Positions 32,265 to 42,041 of a DNA stretch of 64,000 bases are shown here, in pieces. Source of the DNA: Spiractinospora alimapuensis (lineage in GTDB: Bacteria; Actinomycetota; Actinomycetes; Streptosporangiales; Streptosporangiaceae); NCBI RefSeq assembly GCF_018437505.1, contig NZ_CP072467.1:1488001-1552000 (forward strand), in the 5' to 3' direction. Both the position numbers and the translations under genes were made by a program. Below the pieces are notes generated by a model that was given only the letters and a program-made list of their open reading frames with translations, did no database searches and was not told the DNA's origin. Position 1 is the first letter of the stretch. The number at the start of each line of letters is the position of its first letter.

Positions 32265-32861
32265 TCACCAGCGCCTGGGCTCACCCGCTCGGCCGGTTAC
32301 CCCCGGGGGTTCGCGCTCCGCGCGTGCCCGCGCGGCCCGGTCCACCAGGTCGTCGATGATCCTGCGGGTGATCACGGGGTCGGGCTGGGGCAGCTCGGCG
32401 ATGGCGGTGAGATAGAGACCGTCTCCAACGAGGCGGATGGTCTCGGCCAGGACCGGGTCACCGACGTCCTCGCGCAGCATCGTGGCCCAACGGGTGAAGA
32501 TATCGTTGATCAGCCCCATTGCCTCGGGCGAGGCCAGTTCCTGGCTGCGTAGCGCGGCGATGAGCGACCAGTACAGCGCCGCCTCCTCGCGCGAGCTCGG
32601 GAGCGAGTCCTCCAGGAACGCGCCGGTCACTCCGCCGCTGTGCTGGGGGGCGGCCGCGAAGAGCTCCTCCGCCTCCGCCGCCATCCGCTCGACCAACCCG
32701 TTGATCAGGGCGTTCTTGGACGGGAAGTGGTAGAGAAGTCCGCCCTTGGAGACCCCGGCCCGGTCGGCCACCGCCTCCAGGGTGACGGCGGAACTGCCCT
32801 GGTCGATCAGGATCTCGGCGAGAGAGTCGAGGATCCGGTCACGTGTTGTCGTTGAACTCAC
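32265..32861 (-). CDS. TetR family repressor
   Basis: 198-residue TetR regulator with the helix-turn-helix at residues 8-55 (RDRILDSLAEILIDQG, then VSKGGLLYHFPSKNALI). The C-terminal ligand domain is of the TetR_C type seen in multidrug-pump regulators. GTG 32861 is chosen as the start: TATACT (minus strand, 32869-32874) lies seven bases before it, making the mRNA leaderless, and the ORF upstream only reads through the operator. Divergent from the DHA2 exporter, with a 33-bp operator between them; it likely represses both directions and is released by exporter substrates. Confidence 0.88.
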   Translation of the reverse strand: MSSTTTRDRILDSLAEILIDQGSSAVTLEAVADRAGVSKGGLLYHFPSKNALINGLVERMAAEAEELFAAAPQHSGGVTGAFLEDSLPSSREEAALYWSLIAALRSQELASPEAMGLINDIFTRWATMLREDVGDPVLAETIRLVGDGLYLTAIAELPQPDPVITRRIIDDLVDRAARARAEREPPGVTGRAGEPRRW

Positions 32862-32873
32862 AATCACGAGTAT

Positions 32874-32906
32874 ACCGTCCAGACGGTACTGTACCGTCTG
32901 GACGGT
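32874..32906. promoter_or_regulatory. Tandem TetR operator, 33-bp perfect palindrome
   Basis: Arms 32874-32888 and 32892-32906 are perfectly complementary around CTG. Each arm itself holds a 14-bp palindromic site, ACCGTCCAGACGGT and ACCGTCTGGACGGT, with centres 19 bp apart. This fits two TetR dimers bound side by side. The site overlaps the TetR gene's -10/-35 region and the DHA2 gene's presumed promoter (TAACAT at 32907-32912). Confidence 0.85.
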
Positions 32907-32949
32907 TAACATAAACGTGTCACACCTTCACGAGGAAACAGAGGCAGGA

Positions 32950-34581
32950 ATGAGCTCCGCGGTGACAACGCCCGGTGTCACGCACGACGACGCCCCCCGC
33001 GCCGGTGCGCGCGCGTGGGTCTCCCTCGGGGTCCTGGTGTTGCCCGTGTTGCTCATCTCGGTCGACATGACCGTCCTGGGCTTCGCGGTCCCGCACCTGA
33101 GCACCGACCTCGGCCCGAGCGGGACACAACTTCTGTGGATCGTCGACATCTACTCCTTCATGCTGGCCGGTCTCCTGGTCACCATGGGCACGTTGGGTGA
33201 CCGGATCGGTCGGCGGCGCCTGCTGCTGGTCGGGGCGTTCGGATTCGGCGCCGCGTCCCTCGTCGCCGCCTTCTCCACCAGCCCGGAGATGTTGATCGCG
33301 GCCCGGGCCCTCCTGGGGATCGCCGGCGCGACCCTCATGCCGGCCACCCTTTCACTGTTGCGCAACATCTTCCTCAACCGTCGCCAACGCCTGCTCGCCA
33401 TCGCCGTGTGGAGCTCCGCGTTCTCGGCCGGTGCCGCCCTCGGTCCTGTCCTCGGTGGTTGGCTCCTGGAGCACTTCTGGTGGGGGTCGGTGTTCCTGAT
33501 CAACCTGCCGGTCATGGTGGTCACCCTTGTGCTGGGCCGCACGCTGCTCCCCGAGTCACGAGACCCGAACCCGGGGCGCTACGACCTGCCGAGCGTGGCG
33601 CTGTCGATGATGGCGCTCCTGGCCGTGGTTTTCGGCATCAAGAAGCTGGTCGCCGGGGACTCCGTGCTGTTGGCCGTGGTGGCGTTGGCCGTGGGGGTCG
33701 GCGCGGGCGCTCTCTTCGTACGCCGGCAGCTACGCTTGCCCAACCCGCTGTTGGACGTGCGACTGTTCGCGATCCGGCCGTTCAGTGTGGGCGTCGTCAC
33801 CAACCTCATCCTGACCTTCGCCCTGGTCGGCACGCTGTTCTCCCTCACCCAGTTCCTCCAGTTGGTCCTGGGGTTGAGCCCGATGCGGGCCGGACTCGTG
33901 CTTGTTCCCGGCATGGCGCTGACGGTCGCCTTCGGCTTCGTCGCCGTACCGTTGGCCCGCCGCCTGCCGATGGGGCTGCTCCTGCTGGTGGGACTGTCTG
34001 TCGCGACCCTCGGACTCGTACTTCTGGGGTCGATGACCCCCGACACGGGGATCACCCTCGCCGTCTTCGCGTTCGTCTTGGTCGGCGTGGGAGTCGGATT
34101 CTCCGACACCATCACCAACGACGCGATCCTCGCCTCGGCCCCGCCGGAGAAGGCCGGGGCGGCGTCCGCGATCTCCGAGACCGCCTACGAGCTCGGCGCG
34201 GCCCTGGGGGTCGCGGTCCTGGGCAGCATCCTGACAGTGGTCTACAGCACTCGGATCGGAGTCGTCCCGGACGTCCCCGCGTCCGCGATGACGGAAGCCC
34301 GCGAGACCCTCGGCGGGGCGGTGGAGGCCGCGCGCGACCTCCCGGCCGACGTCGCGACCTCGCTGGTCGCCACGGCACAGGACGCGTTCACGCAGGGACT
34401 GCAGATCGCCAGCCTCGCCGGGGCGGTACTCGTCGCCTACGCCGGCGTCCAGGCGTTCCTGGCCCTGCGTCGGGTGCGGCCACAGGAGCTCACCACGTCG
34501 ACCCGTGGCATGGGGTCACCCGACGGCACCAGTACCGGCGAGGCGGCCGTGTCCGTGGCGACCCCGAACGGGTCCGGGTGA
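32950..34581 (+). CDS. MFS exporter, DHA2 (14-helix, QacA-like)
   Basis: 543-residue proton-driven multidrug exporter of the DHA2 family with 14 helices. Motif A is in LGDRIGRRRLLLVGAFGFG; an acidic residue in helix 1 (LISVDMTVLGFAVPHL) and the antiporter motif C region (AFSAGAALGPVLGGWL) are present. The ATG at 32950 follows GAGG; the upstream frame only covers the operator. Divergent from a TetR repressor, with the co-oriented alpha/beta hydrolase behind it. Likely exports cationic or lipophilic compounds; exact substrate unknown. Confidence 0.9.
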   Translation: MSSAVTTPGVTHDDAPRAGARAWVSLGVLVLPVLLISVDMTVLGFAVPHLSTDLGPSGTQLLWIVDIYSFMLAGLLVTMGTLGDRIGRRRLLLVGAFGFGAASLVAAFSTSPEMLIAARALLGIAGATLMPATLSLLRNIFLNRRQRLLAIAVWSSAFSAGAALGPVLGGWLLEHFWWGSVFLINLPVMVVTLVLGRTLLPESRDPNPGRYDLPSVALSMMALLAVVFGIKKLVAGDSVLLAVVALAVGVGAGALFVRRQLRLPNPLLDVRLFAIRPFSVGVVTNLILTFALVGTLFSLTQFLQLVLGLSPMRAGLVLVPGMALTVAFGFVAVPLARRLPMGLLLLVGLSVATLGLVLLGSMTPDTGITLAVFAFVLVGVGVGFSDTITNDAILASAPPEKAGAASAISETAYELGAALGVAVLGSILTVVYSTRIGVVPDVPASAMTEARETLGGAVEAARDLPADVATSLVATAQDAFTQGLQIASLAGAVLVAYAGVQAFLALRRVRPQELTTSTRGMGSPDGTSTGEAAVSVATPNGSG

Positions 34582-34616
34582 GCGGCCGTGGGACCACGCT
34601 GGGCTCGGCGACGCGC

Positions 34617-35498
34617 TCAGAGAGCTGAGCAGCCCGGGCCCGGCGAGGACGGCGTGTCCTCGTCTCTCCCCTCCCCGACGTCCGCTCCGTCGTCCTCCCG
34701 CTCCTCGAGGTCGCCGTCCTGCGGATAGGGACCGGCGTAGGGCTCGCCCAGATCGAACTCCGCTGCGAGCACGTCGGCGAACGCCGCGGCGATGCGCATC
34801 TCGCCCTCGTCGTTCGGATGGGTTCCGTCATAGGTGTCGTTCTCGGCGGTGAACCCGTGCTCGCCGGCGATGTCGACCACGGCGATCGGCGACTCGGGCG
34901 TGCTCTCCTCACGCGCGACCTCGTTGATCACCTCGTTGTACTCCGCCAGCGTCCGTTCACGTTCACCGTCGATGCCCATGTACTCCATGGGCGGCACCTC
35001 CCCGATGGCGAAGTGCAGGTCGGGCACTTCGGCGCGGGCGTCGGCGATATAGGTGCGAAGGCTCTGTTCGTAGTCCTCCGGTGACGCACGGAACGCGAGA
35101 TCGTTGGTGCCCAGCAGAACGAGCAACAGGTCCGGCTGGTACTCGGCCACGTCGGCACCGATGGTCCGCGCGGCCTGTTCCAGGGACCGTCCCCACGCGG
35201 AGTTGTGGTCCTGGTCGAAGTCCGGGTCACGGTATGAGGAGTCCTCGGACCCGAAAGGCCACCCGCCGAGAACATCGTCGTCGGGCCCCACGAAGTCCAG
35301 ATCGTCCACGCTCGGTTCCAGGTGGTTCCACATGTGGAACCTCCACGTCCAGTCGTCGCTGGCCCCCTGGGTGAGCGAGTCGCCCGAGAACATGACGCGG
35401 GAGAGGTCGTCGTCCGCGGCCGAGGCCTCCGGACGCTCCAGCGTGGTCGCGAGAAGCCCCACGACACCCAGGACGACCGGCAGGGAGCGGCGTCCCAT
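34617..35498 (-). CDS. Secreted SGNH-hydrolase (GDSL-type esterase)
   Basis: 293-residue exported hydrolase. After a signal peptide of about 28 residues (cleavage near ASAADD), block I is MFSGDSLTQG with the nucleophile Ser, block III is LLVLLGTNDLAF, and block V is DGTHPNDEG with the catalytic Asp and His. The C-terminal about 35 residues are acidic and disordered, ending in GCSAL. ATG 35498 follows GGAGG; upstream codons lack a signal-peptide-like start. Convergent with the DHA2 gene and divergent from the pyruvyl transferase gene; it may trim acyl groups from a surface polymer, which is inference from the neighbour genes. Confidence 0.87.
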   Translation of the reverse strand: MGRRSLPVVLGVVGLLATTLERPEASAADDDLSRVMFSGDSLTQGASDDWTWRFHMWNHLEPSVDDLDFVGPDDDVLGGWPFGSEDSSYRDPDFDQDHNSAWGRSLEQAARTIGADVAEYQPDLLLVLLGTNDLAFRASPEDYEQSLRTYIADARAEVPDLHFAIGEVPPMEYMGIDGERERTLAEYNEVINEVAREESTPESPIAVVDIAGEHGFTAENDTYDGTHPNDEGEMRIAAAFADVLAAEFDLGEPYAGPYPQDGDLEEREDDGADVGEGRDEDTPSSPGPGCSAL

Positions 35499-35715
35499 GT
35501 ACGTCCTCCGTCCGTCACGCCAGTCCCGACGGGGCGTGACTCGAGTCCAGTCCCACGACAATTCGACCATCGACCCATCTGTTCGGGCAATCGCGGCACC
35601 CCGAGCGAGGATCTCGCGGCGCGGGCACCGACCCCCCGCGCCGAAGATCGCAACGAGCAACCAAAAGTGACAACATAACTACTTGACGCGATCGACCGAG
35701 GTGAGGACTGTCGAC

Positions 35716-37125
35716 ATGACGCGTGTACTGCTGCGCTCCAGCAAGAGCCCGTTCGAGCCCATCAGCGCGGAGATGGCGATGCGGCGCAGCGTCGGAGGCG
35801 CGAACCTGGGCAACCTGGTCTTCAGTGACTCGGTCCACAAGACGCTGTACACGCCAGGGCAGGAAATCACCGTCGGTGGGTTCCGCCCGGATCCGCTCGC
35901 CGCGGAACACATCAACGAGACCTACGACGTGCTGGTCCTCCCCTTCGCCAACGCCTTCCGGCCGGGGATGCGCCACGTGCTGGCGGCCTGGACCGAACTC
36001 ATCCGCCAACTTCGCATCCCCGTGGTCGTGTTGGGCATCGGCGCACAGACCAGCCTGGACTACGACCTGGAACGACTACGCCCGCTGGACGACACCGTGC
36101 GGGCGTTCGTCGGCACCGTCCTGGACCACGGGCCCAGCATCGGCGTTCGGGGCCCGCTGACCGAGCGGTACCTCAACCGGCTCGGCTTCTCCGACGTCGA
36201 CGTCATCGGCTGCCCCTCGCTGTTCCGCTACGGCGGCCGGCTGAACGTGGAGAAGTCCCCGGCGGAGCTCTCCCGGGACGCCGCGATCGCCGTGTCCATG
36301 ACCTCCAGTTGTGCACAACCCATCGCGGCACTGGTCAACACGAACCTGAACCGCTACCCGCGCCTCCACTACGTCGCCCAGGACATCAAGGACCTGGAAC
36401 TCCTCTACTGGGGCGACACCTCGGAGGCGGCCGGAACGGGCGCCGACTACCCACGGCATCGCTCCCATCCCCTCCTGCGCGAGAACCGGACGCGCCTCTA
36501 CCTCGAGCCCGAGACGTGGATCAGGCACATGGCGACGTTCGACTTCGCCCTCGGGACACGCATCCACGGCACCATCACCGCGCTCCTCGGCGGCACACCG
36601 GGCATGGTCCTGTGCCACGACTCCCGGACGCGCGAACTCAGCGAGTACTTCGAGATCCCGCACTACTTCCTCAACGACCTTCCCTCCGACGCGGACCCGG
36701 CCAAGCTCTACGCCGAATCCGACTACACCCCACTGGTGTCCGGGCACGGCGACCGGTTCCAGCGCTTCGTGGGGTACCTGGATCGCCACGGCGTCGACCA
36801 CGTGTACGCCCCGGGCGGCGACGCCGGCGCGGCGTTCGAGGCGCGGCTGGCCTCCGTGACGCTTGCGCCGCCGGTGGAGCCGTGGCTCGGTGACGACGGT
36901 GACCTGGCCTACCGGTTCGCGTGGCTGAAGGAGAACGCGACGCGGGTCGGCCGTCGACAGGACAAGGCCGACAAGCGGATCAGCGAGCTCCACGAGGAGA
37001 TCGCCGCACTGCGGACCCAGCTCGAGCACCTCGCGGCCAGCCCGGAACCCCACACGTACGAGGACCGGCGCGGGGTCACCGAACGACTCACCGACGCGGT
37101 CAACGCCTTCCGCGGGCGCGGGTAG
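35716..37125 (+). CDS. Polysaccharide pyruvyl transferase family protein
   Basis: 469-residue cytosolic enzyme of the polysaccharide pyruvyl transferase family, which transfers pyruvate from phosphoenolpyruvate to sugar hydroxyls or plays related glycosyl-type roles. Features: VGGANLGNLVFSDSVHKTLY near residue 27, VLGIGAQTSLDYDLERLRP near residue 107, and GTRIHGTITALLGGTPGMVLCHDSR near 276 (shown in part), with the typical acceptor-site RIHG. The C-terminal 70 residues form a coiled coil. ATG 35716 follows AGGTGAGG. It precedes a teichoic-acid-type transferase and should help build a pyruvylated surface polymer. Confidence 0.82.
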   Translation: MTRVLLRSSKSPFEPISAEMAMRRSVGGANLGNLVFSDSVHKTLYTPGQEITVGGFRPDPLAAEHINETYDVLVLPFANAFRPGMRHVLAAWTELIRQLRIPVVVLGIGAQTSLDYDLERLRPLDDTVRAFVGTVLDHGPSIGVRGPLTERYLNRLGFSDVDVIGCPSLFRYGGRLNVEKSPAELSRDAAIAVSMTSSCAQPIAALVNTNLNRYPRLHYVAQDIKDLELLYWGDTSEAAGTGADYPRHRSHPLLRENRTRLYLEPETWIRHMATFDFALGTRIHGTITALLGGTPGMVLCHDSRTRELSEYFEIPHYFLNDLPSDADPAKLYAESDYTPLVSGHGDRFQRFVGYLDRHGVDHVYAPGGDAGAAFEARLASVTLAPPVEPWLGDDGDLAYRFAWLKENATRVGRRQDKADKRISELHEEIAALRTQLEHLAASPEPHTYEDRRGVTERLTDAVNAFRGRG

Positions 37126-37442
37126 CCGAACACTCCGCCCCGCTCGCCCCGGCGCTGCGCCCTCGCCCCCGCCGGGGGTCGATCGACGCTGACCGCGTCC
37201 CGCCACACCGCGTCACCCGTCCGCGTCAAGCTCGCGGCGACCAACGGTGGCCGACCGAACGGCGAACGTCAAAGCGTCCTCAAGAATGCGCATGCACTGC
37301 CCCGTCCTCCTGTGTGCCGTCTGGCCGTGGACGGGTCTTCCTCGTGACACTCGTGCCCGACAGCCATATGCACCATTTGCACTGGTCATAGCCAATCGGC
37401 GGGAAATGCCTGTCTCCCGCCGCCGGCAGGAGGGACACACGT
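37126..37442. other. 317-base spacer before the large transferase
   Basis: No gene is supported. The last part is visibly less GC-rich and presumably holds the promoter of the large transferase, but no clear -35/-10 pair is found; a good ribosome site (GGAGGG, 37428-37433) ends the region. Confidence 0.45.
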
Positions 37443-40400
37443 ATGGTCGCCCTCAGCGTCGTTGTGCCGATATACAACGTCGAGCGATACCTGGAAGAGT
37501 GCCTGAGATCGCTCCAGCTGCAGTCGTGGCGGGACCTCGAGGTCATCATGGTCGACGACGGGTCAACCGACGGAAGCGCCACCATCGCCAAGCGGATGGC
37601 GAGCCAGGACAGTCGGTTCCATCTCGTCGAACAGGAGAACGGCGGCCTGGGTGCGGCGCGGAACACCGGCATCGACCACGCCGAGGGCGAGTTCCTCTCC
37701 TTCGTCGACTCCGATGACGTGATCCCTCCGCAGGCGTTCGGATGCCACCTGCACGGGCTTCGGGAGTCGGGGTCGGACTTCTCCACCGGGAACGTTCGTC
37801 GCCTGACGGAGCTGGGCACCCATCCCTCCCCCATGCACCGGCGCGTCTTTCGCGGTGACGCCCGTCGAGCGCACATCTCCACGCGGGAGTCGCTGCTCAC
37901 CGACCGGTTGGTGACCAACAAGGTGTGGCGCCGTGACTTCTGGGACGGCGAGGGGCTGCGCTTCCCTGAGGGGGTCCTGTACGAGGACATCGCCGTCGCC
38001 ATCCCGGCGCACTTCGCGGCGTCCGCGGTCGACGTCCACTCCGCCCCGGTGTACCTGTGGCGGGAACGGCCCAGCGACGACGCCACCTCGATCACCCAGG
38101 ACCGCCTCCAACCGGGGGCGATGGAGGACCGGTTCCGGGCCGTGTGGGCCACCAGCCACTTCCTGTCGATCCGGGCACGTCCGGAGGACAAACGCGCGTG
38201 GGACACCACCGCGCTGCGCAGTGACCTGAAGCTGTTCATGCGGCTGCTGGACGAGGGCGACGACGACTACCGCGAACGTTTCCTCGACCTCGGCAACTCG
38301 TTCCTCGACACGGTGAGCAAGGACGCCCTCACCAAGCTGCCGGCGATGGAACGCCTCATGTGGCACCTGGTGCGCCGCCGCATGACGCCCGAGCTGGTGG
38401 AGATGGTCGCCTACTCCAAGAGCGCGGAGCAACGCCGCGCTCCCGCCGTCCGGCACGGGGCACGCTTCTACGCGTCCTATCCCTACAAGGACGACCGGAC
38501 GAACCGGATCCCGCGCCACGTGTTCCGGCTCGACGACGAGCTGACACTCCGGCAGAAAACCGAGGAAGTGACCTGGGTCGACGACAAGCTCGTGATCTCC
38601 GGACGCGTGTGCCTGAAGTACCTACGGCCCACCCGACGGTGGCAACAGTTCGTGCGGGCCCACGCCGTCCACCCCGAGTCGGGACGCCGCGTGCGACTGG
38701 CCGTGTCCCAGCATCGTGCCAACGAGTTCAGCCTCCCGGCGGACGTCGAGACGGCACGGGAGGACTGGGGAGGCTACGAGGTCACCCTCGACCCCCAGCG
38801 GCTACGCACCGGCGGCTGGTGGAAACCCGGTGAATGGTTCGTCGAGCTGACCGTACTGAACCGGGGCCTGCGACGCACCGGACGTCTCACCAGCCCGGCC
38901 TCGGGTCAGCCGCAGCGCCCCTCCCCCATCGACGTCGCGCCAGGTGTGTCCGTTCGGCCGACGTGGCGGGGCTCCGACGGCCTGTGCCTCATCGTCGACA
39001 GCCAGCGCGCGGAGATCACCGAACACGCGCACGACGGCGACGACCTGGTGATCGCCGGTCAGGTGCACGCGACATGGACGCCCGCCACCGTGCGCCTTAC
39101 CCGAATGCCGGGGGACGTCCGGTTGGAGTTCACGCCCGAGACGAAGGGGTCCCTGTTCCGGGCACGGGTCCCGATCGCCACCCTGGCGGAGGGCTTCGCG
39201 GACCGGCGTTCCGTTCCGGGGGGGCCGCTCGTCGCGGAACGCTGGCGGGCGGAGCTCGTGGACGACCAGGGCGAGACCAAGCCGCTCAGCCTGGCCCCGC
39301 TCCGTCGCGAGGGCCGCTACGAACTGGCCGGGTACCAGGTCACTGTGGAGCGCGACCACGCCGGATGGGCCGTCATGCGCGTCGGTGTTCCACGGCCCTA
39401 CCTCACCGCGGTGAGCTGGAGCGGGGACGAACTCCGCCTCTCGGGTGAGCTCGCCGACGCCGACACCATGGCGCTGTCACTCGTGGTGCGGGCGCACGGA
39501 CGGGCCGAGGAGCACCTCATACCGCTCGTCACCTCCGGAAACCTGTTCGAGGCCCGGCTGCGTCCGCTCGCCCTCCCCGACTACGGGTCGGGCATCCCGA
39601 TGAAGCCGGGACGCTACAGCCTGTCCCTGCGGCGACACCTCGCGGGCAACGACCACGACGACCTGCACACACAGTTCGACCACAGTGTCATTCAAACGTT
39701 GCCGGCGCGCACCGAGGTGGAGGGACAGACACTCAGCGTGGACGCGATCCGGTTCGACGTACCGGTGCTGCGCGTCGGCTCCGTCCTGCCCGCCGCCGAC
39801 CAGGGACGGTACGCACAGCAACTACTGCGCGAACGTACCTACCCCGCGCTGCGGCGCGGGGTCATCGAGGACTTCGCCTACTTCGAGAGCTACTCCGGGC
39901 GGCAGTACTCCGACAGCCCGCGGGACATCTACGAGGAACTGTCCCGACGTGGATCCACCACACCGACCGGCTGGCTGGTACGCGAAGGGCAGGCACGCGT
40001 GCCCGAGGACACCGACGCCGTCGTCCACGGGAGCCGTTCCTACTTCCACGCCCTCGCGCGGTCGTCCCACGTGGTGACCAACGCCCACCTGCCGATCTGG
40101 TACGAACGCCACCCGGACCAGACCGTGGTGCAGACCTGGCACGGATCGATGCTCAAGCGCATCGGGGTGGACATCGAGACGGTGCGATTCACCGACCAGA
40201 ACTTCCACGACCGGGTTCGTCGCGACGCCCAGCAGTGGACGTACCTCGTCTCGCCCAGTCCCTGGGCGACGCCGATCCTCCGCGAGGCCTTCGAGTTCGA
40301 CGGCGAGGTCCTGGAGACCGGCTACCCGCGCAACGACATCTTCTTCCGGCCGGAACGCGCGGAGACCGCCGCACGGGTCCGGGCCCGGCTGGGGGTACCG

Positions 40401-40949
40401 CCCGACAAGCAGGTGATCCTCTACGCCCCGACCTGGCGCGACGACAAGTTCTACACGCCGGGCAAGTACAAGCTGGACCTGCACCTGGACTTCGAGCGGA
40501 TGCGCGACGCCCTCGGAGCGAACCACGTGCTGCTCGTTCGCCGGCACCCCAACATCGTCGACCGGGTGCCGACCGTTGACGGCGGGTTCGTCCACGACGT
40601 GTCCACCTACCCCGAGATCCAGGAACTCTTCCTGATCACCGACGTCCTGGTGACGGACTACTCGTCCCTCATGTTCGACTTCGCGAACACGCGGCGGCCG
40701 ATGCTGTTCTTCACCTACGACCTCGAGGAGTACCGGGACAAGCTGCGTGGGTTCTACTTCGACTTCGACGCGATGGCACCGGGACCGCTGCTCCCGACGT
40801 CGCAGTCGGTGATCGAGGCGGTCCAGGACATCGACTCGGTGTACGCCGCGCACAAGGCCCGCTACGGCGCGTTCGTCGAGCAGTTCTGCCCGTTGGACGA
40901 CGGTGGGGCGGCCGCGCGGGTCGTGGACCGGGTCTTCGGCGAGAGCTAG
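37443..40949 (+). CDS. Bifunctional glycosyltransferase and CDP-glycerol glycerophosphotransferase
   Basis: 1168-residue fused enzyme for a teichoic-acid-like surface polymer. Residues 1-230 form a GT-A family 2 domain (LSVVVPIYNVERYLEECLRS, MVDDGSTDGS, SFVDSDDV with the metal-binding DxD). The middle (about 330-780) holds two or three beta-rich modules with no recognisable catalysis, probably substrate binding or spacing. The C-terminus (about 800-1165) is a CDP-glycerol poly(glycerophosphate) transferase (TagF-like): VVQTWHGSMLKRIG with catalytic His, LYAPTWRDDKF, RRHPN and VTDYSSLMFDFA with the second His/Asp set. ATG 37443 follows GGAGGG. Strongly linked with the pyruvyl transferase ahead of it. 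Confidence 0.88.
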   Translation: MVALSVVVPIYNVERYLEECLRSLQLQSWRDLEVIMVDDGSTDGSATIAKRMASQDSRFHLVEQENGGLGAARNTGIDHAEGEFLSFVDSDDVIPPQAFGCHLHGLRESGSDFSTGNVRRLTELGTHPSPMHRRVFRGDARRAHISTRESLLTDRLVTNKVWRRDFWDGEGLRFPEGVLYEDIAVAIPAHFAASAVDVHSAPVYLWRERPSDDATSITQDRLQPGAMEDRFRAVWATSHFLSIRARPEDKRAWDTTALRSDLKLFMRLLDEGDDDYRERFLDLGNSFLDTVSKDALTKLPAMERLMWHLVRRRMTPELVEMVAYSKSAEQRRAPAVRHGARFYASYPYKDDRTNRIPRHVFRLDDELTLRQKTEEVTWVDDKLVISGRVCLKYLRPTRRWQQFVRAHAVHPESGRRVRLAVSQHRANEFSLPADVETAREDWGGYEVTLDPQRLRTGGWWKPGEWFVELTVLNRGLRRTGRLTSPASGQPQRPSPIDVAPGVSVRPTWRGSDGLCLIVDSQRAEITEHAHDGDDLVIAGQVHATWTPATVRLTRMPGDVRLEFTPETKGSLFRARVPIATLAEGFADRRSVPGGPLVAERWRAELVDDQGETKPLSLAPLRREGRYELAGYQVTVERDHAGWAVMRVGVPRPYLTAVSWSGDELRLSGELADADTMALSLVVRAHGRAEEHLIPLVTSGNLFEARLRPLALPDYGSGIPMKPGRYSLSLRRHLAGNDHDDLHTQFDHSVIQTLPARTEVEGQTLSVDAIRFDVPVLRVGSVLPAADQGRYAQQLLRERTYPALRRGVIEDFAYFESYSGRQYSDSPRDIYEELSRRGSTTPTGWLVREGQARVPEDTDAVVHGSRSYFHALARSSHVVTNAHLPIWYERHPDQTVVQTWHGSMLKRIGVDIETVRFTDQNFHDRVRRDAQQWTYLVSPSPWATPILREAFEFDGEVLETGYPRNDIFFRPERAETAARVRARLGVPPDKQVILYAPTWRDDKFYTPGKYKLDLHLDFERMRDALGANHVLLVRRHPNIVDRVPTVDGGFVHDVSTYPEIQELFLITDVLVTDYSSLMFDFANTRRPMLFFTYDLEEYRDKLRGFYFDFDAMAPGPLLPTSQSVIEAVQDIDSVYAAHKARYGAFVEQFCPLDDGGAAARVVDRVFGES

Positions 40950-40968
40950 CCGCACGAGGAGGAAGACC

Positions 40969-41002
40969 GTGGCCCGCCTGACGCGTGCGTCAGGCGGGCC
41001 AC
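40969..41002. terminator. Bidirectional terminator (perfect 16-bp arms)
   Basis: Arms 40969-40984 and 40987-41002 are perfectly complementary around GT. It serves the large transferase gene (+) and, overlapping its stop, the LysR gene (-). Confidence 0.85.
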
Positions 41003-41889
41003 TCGTCGATGGAGCGCAGACGGGTGAGGAAGGCGGACTCGGCGGGTGAGAGCAACCGGTCCCGGCGGTGGCAGGCGACGATGTCACGCCCCCGTACCGG
41101 CGGGTCGACCCCGATGACGGTGATGCGTCCGGCCGAGAGGTCGTCGCCCACGGCGTGCTCCGACATGAGGGTGATCCCCAGGCCCGACGTCACCGACCGT
41201 TTGATGGTCTCCGCGCCCCAGATGTCGGCGGTCGTGGCGTTGTCCAGACGCCACTGACGCAGCGCCGCGCACTGGTCGGCTCGGGTGGACGAGCCGGGTT
41301 CCCGCAGCAGGAAGCGCTCTTGGGCGAGTCGCCGTGGGTCGACTCCCGTGGCGCCGCCCAAGGGATGGCTCGGTGACGCGCACAGCACCAGGGTGTCGGT
41401 GAGGATCCGCTCCGCCACCAACTGCGGCGCCGTGGGGTTTCCGGCGAGCACCGCGAGCCCGATGTCCCCCGTCAGCAGGGCCTCCTCAACCTGTTCGCTG
41501 TTGCCCACCACGAGGTCGCTCTCGACCCCGGGATGTTCCGCGCAGAACGAGGAGATCAACGCGGGTAACAGGTACGTCCCCACGGTCGTCGTCCCACCCA
41601 ACCGCAGTCGCCCCGCCCGCACCCCTTGCACCTGTTCCACGGCCGCGCCCGCCTCCTCCACCAACAACAGGATTCGGCGCGCGTACTGGGCCAGCACCTC
41701 CCCCGCCGCCGTCGGACGGACCCGACTCCCCGCGCGGTCCACCAACGTCGCCCGGACCGACGTCTCCAACTGTTTCACCTGGTTGGACACTGACGGCTGG
41801 CTCATGTGCAACTTCCGCGCCGCCGCCGAGAAACTCCCCGCGTCCACCACCCGAAGGAATATCCCCAACCGGTGCAAGTTCAGGTCCAT
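40990..41889 (-). CDS. LysR-family transcriptional regulator
   Basis: 299-residue LysR regulator of normal length. HTH at residues 1-60 (MDLNLHRLGIFLRVVDAGS, AARKLHMSQPSVSNQVKQLE), co-inducer domain from residue 90 (LRLGGTTTVGTYLLPALISS, typical of CysB/CbbR-like members). The ATG at 41889 gives the canonical family start; the 33 codons of open frame upstream lack similarity to any start. Divergent gene is a sensor kinase about 200 bases away, so no classical target is obvious; it may control the kinase or a gene elsewhere. Confidence 0.9.
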   Translation of the reverse strand: MDLNLHRLGIFLRVVDAGSFSAAARKLHMSQPSVSNQVKQLETSVRATLVDRAGSRVRPTAAGEVLAQYARRILLLVEEAGAAVEQVQGVRAGRLRLGGTTTVGTYLLPALISSFCAEHPGVESDLVVGNSEQVEEALLTGDIGLAVLAGNPTAPQLVAERILTDTLVLCASPSHPLGGATGVDPRRLAQERFLLREPGSSTRADQCAALRQWRLDNATTADIWGAETIKRSVTSGLGITLMSEHAVGDDLSAGRITVIGVDPPVRGRDIVACHRRDRLLSPAESAFLTRLRSIDEWPA

Positions 41890-42041
41890 ACGCCCCCATC
41901 CCCCTCCGCCCCAGTGTCTCGCCCCAGGCCACGCGCGGGTGTGCCGGGGCACGGTGGTGGGTGGCCGCCCCGCCCCGCATGGCCTCACCTGACCGGCACG
42001 CGCTCCGTGCCGCCCCCGTGCCGGTAACGTCCGACCGACGG

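Noticed and set aside
37126-37442. Small RNA or riboswitch before the large transferase
   Set aside because: No convincing structure or promoter could be found by eye; left as spacer.
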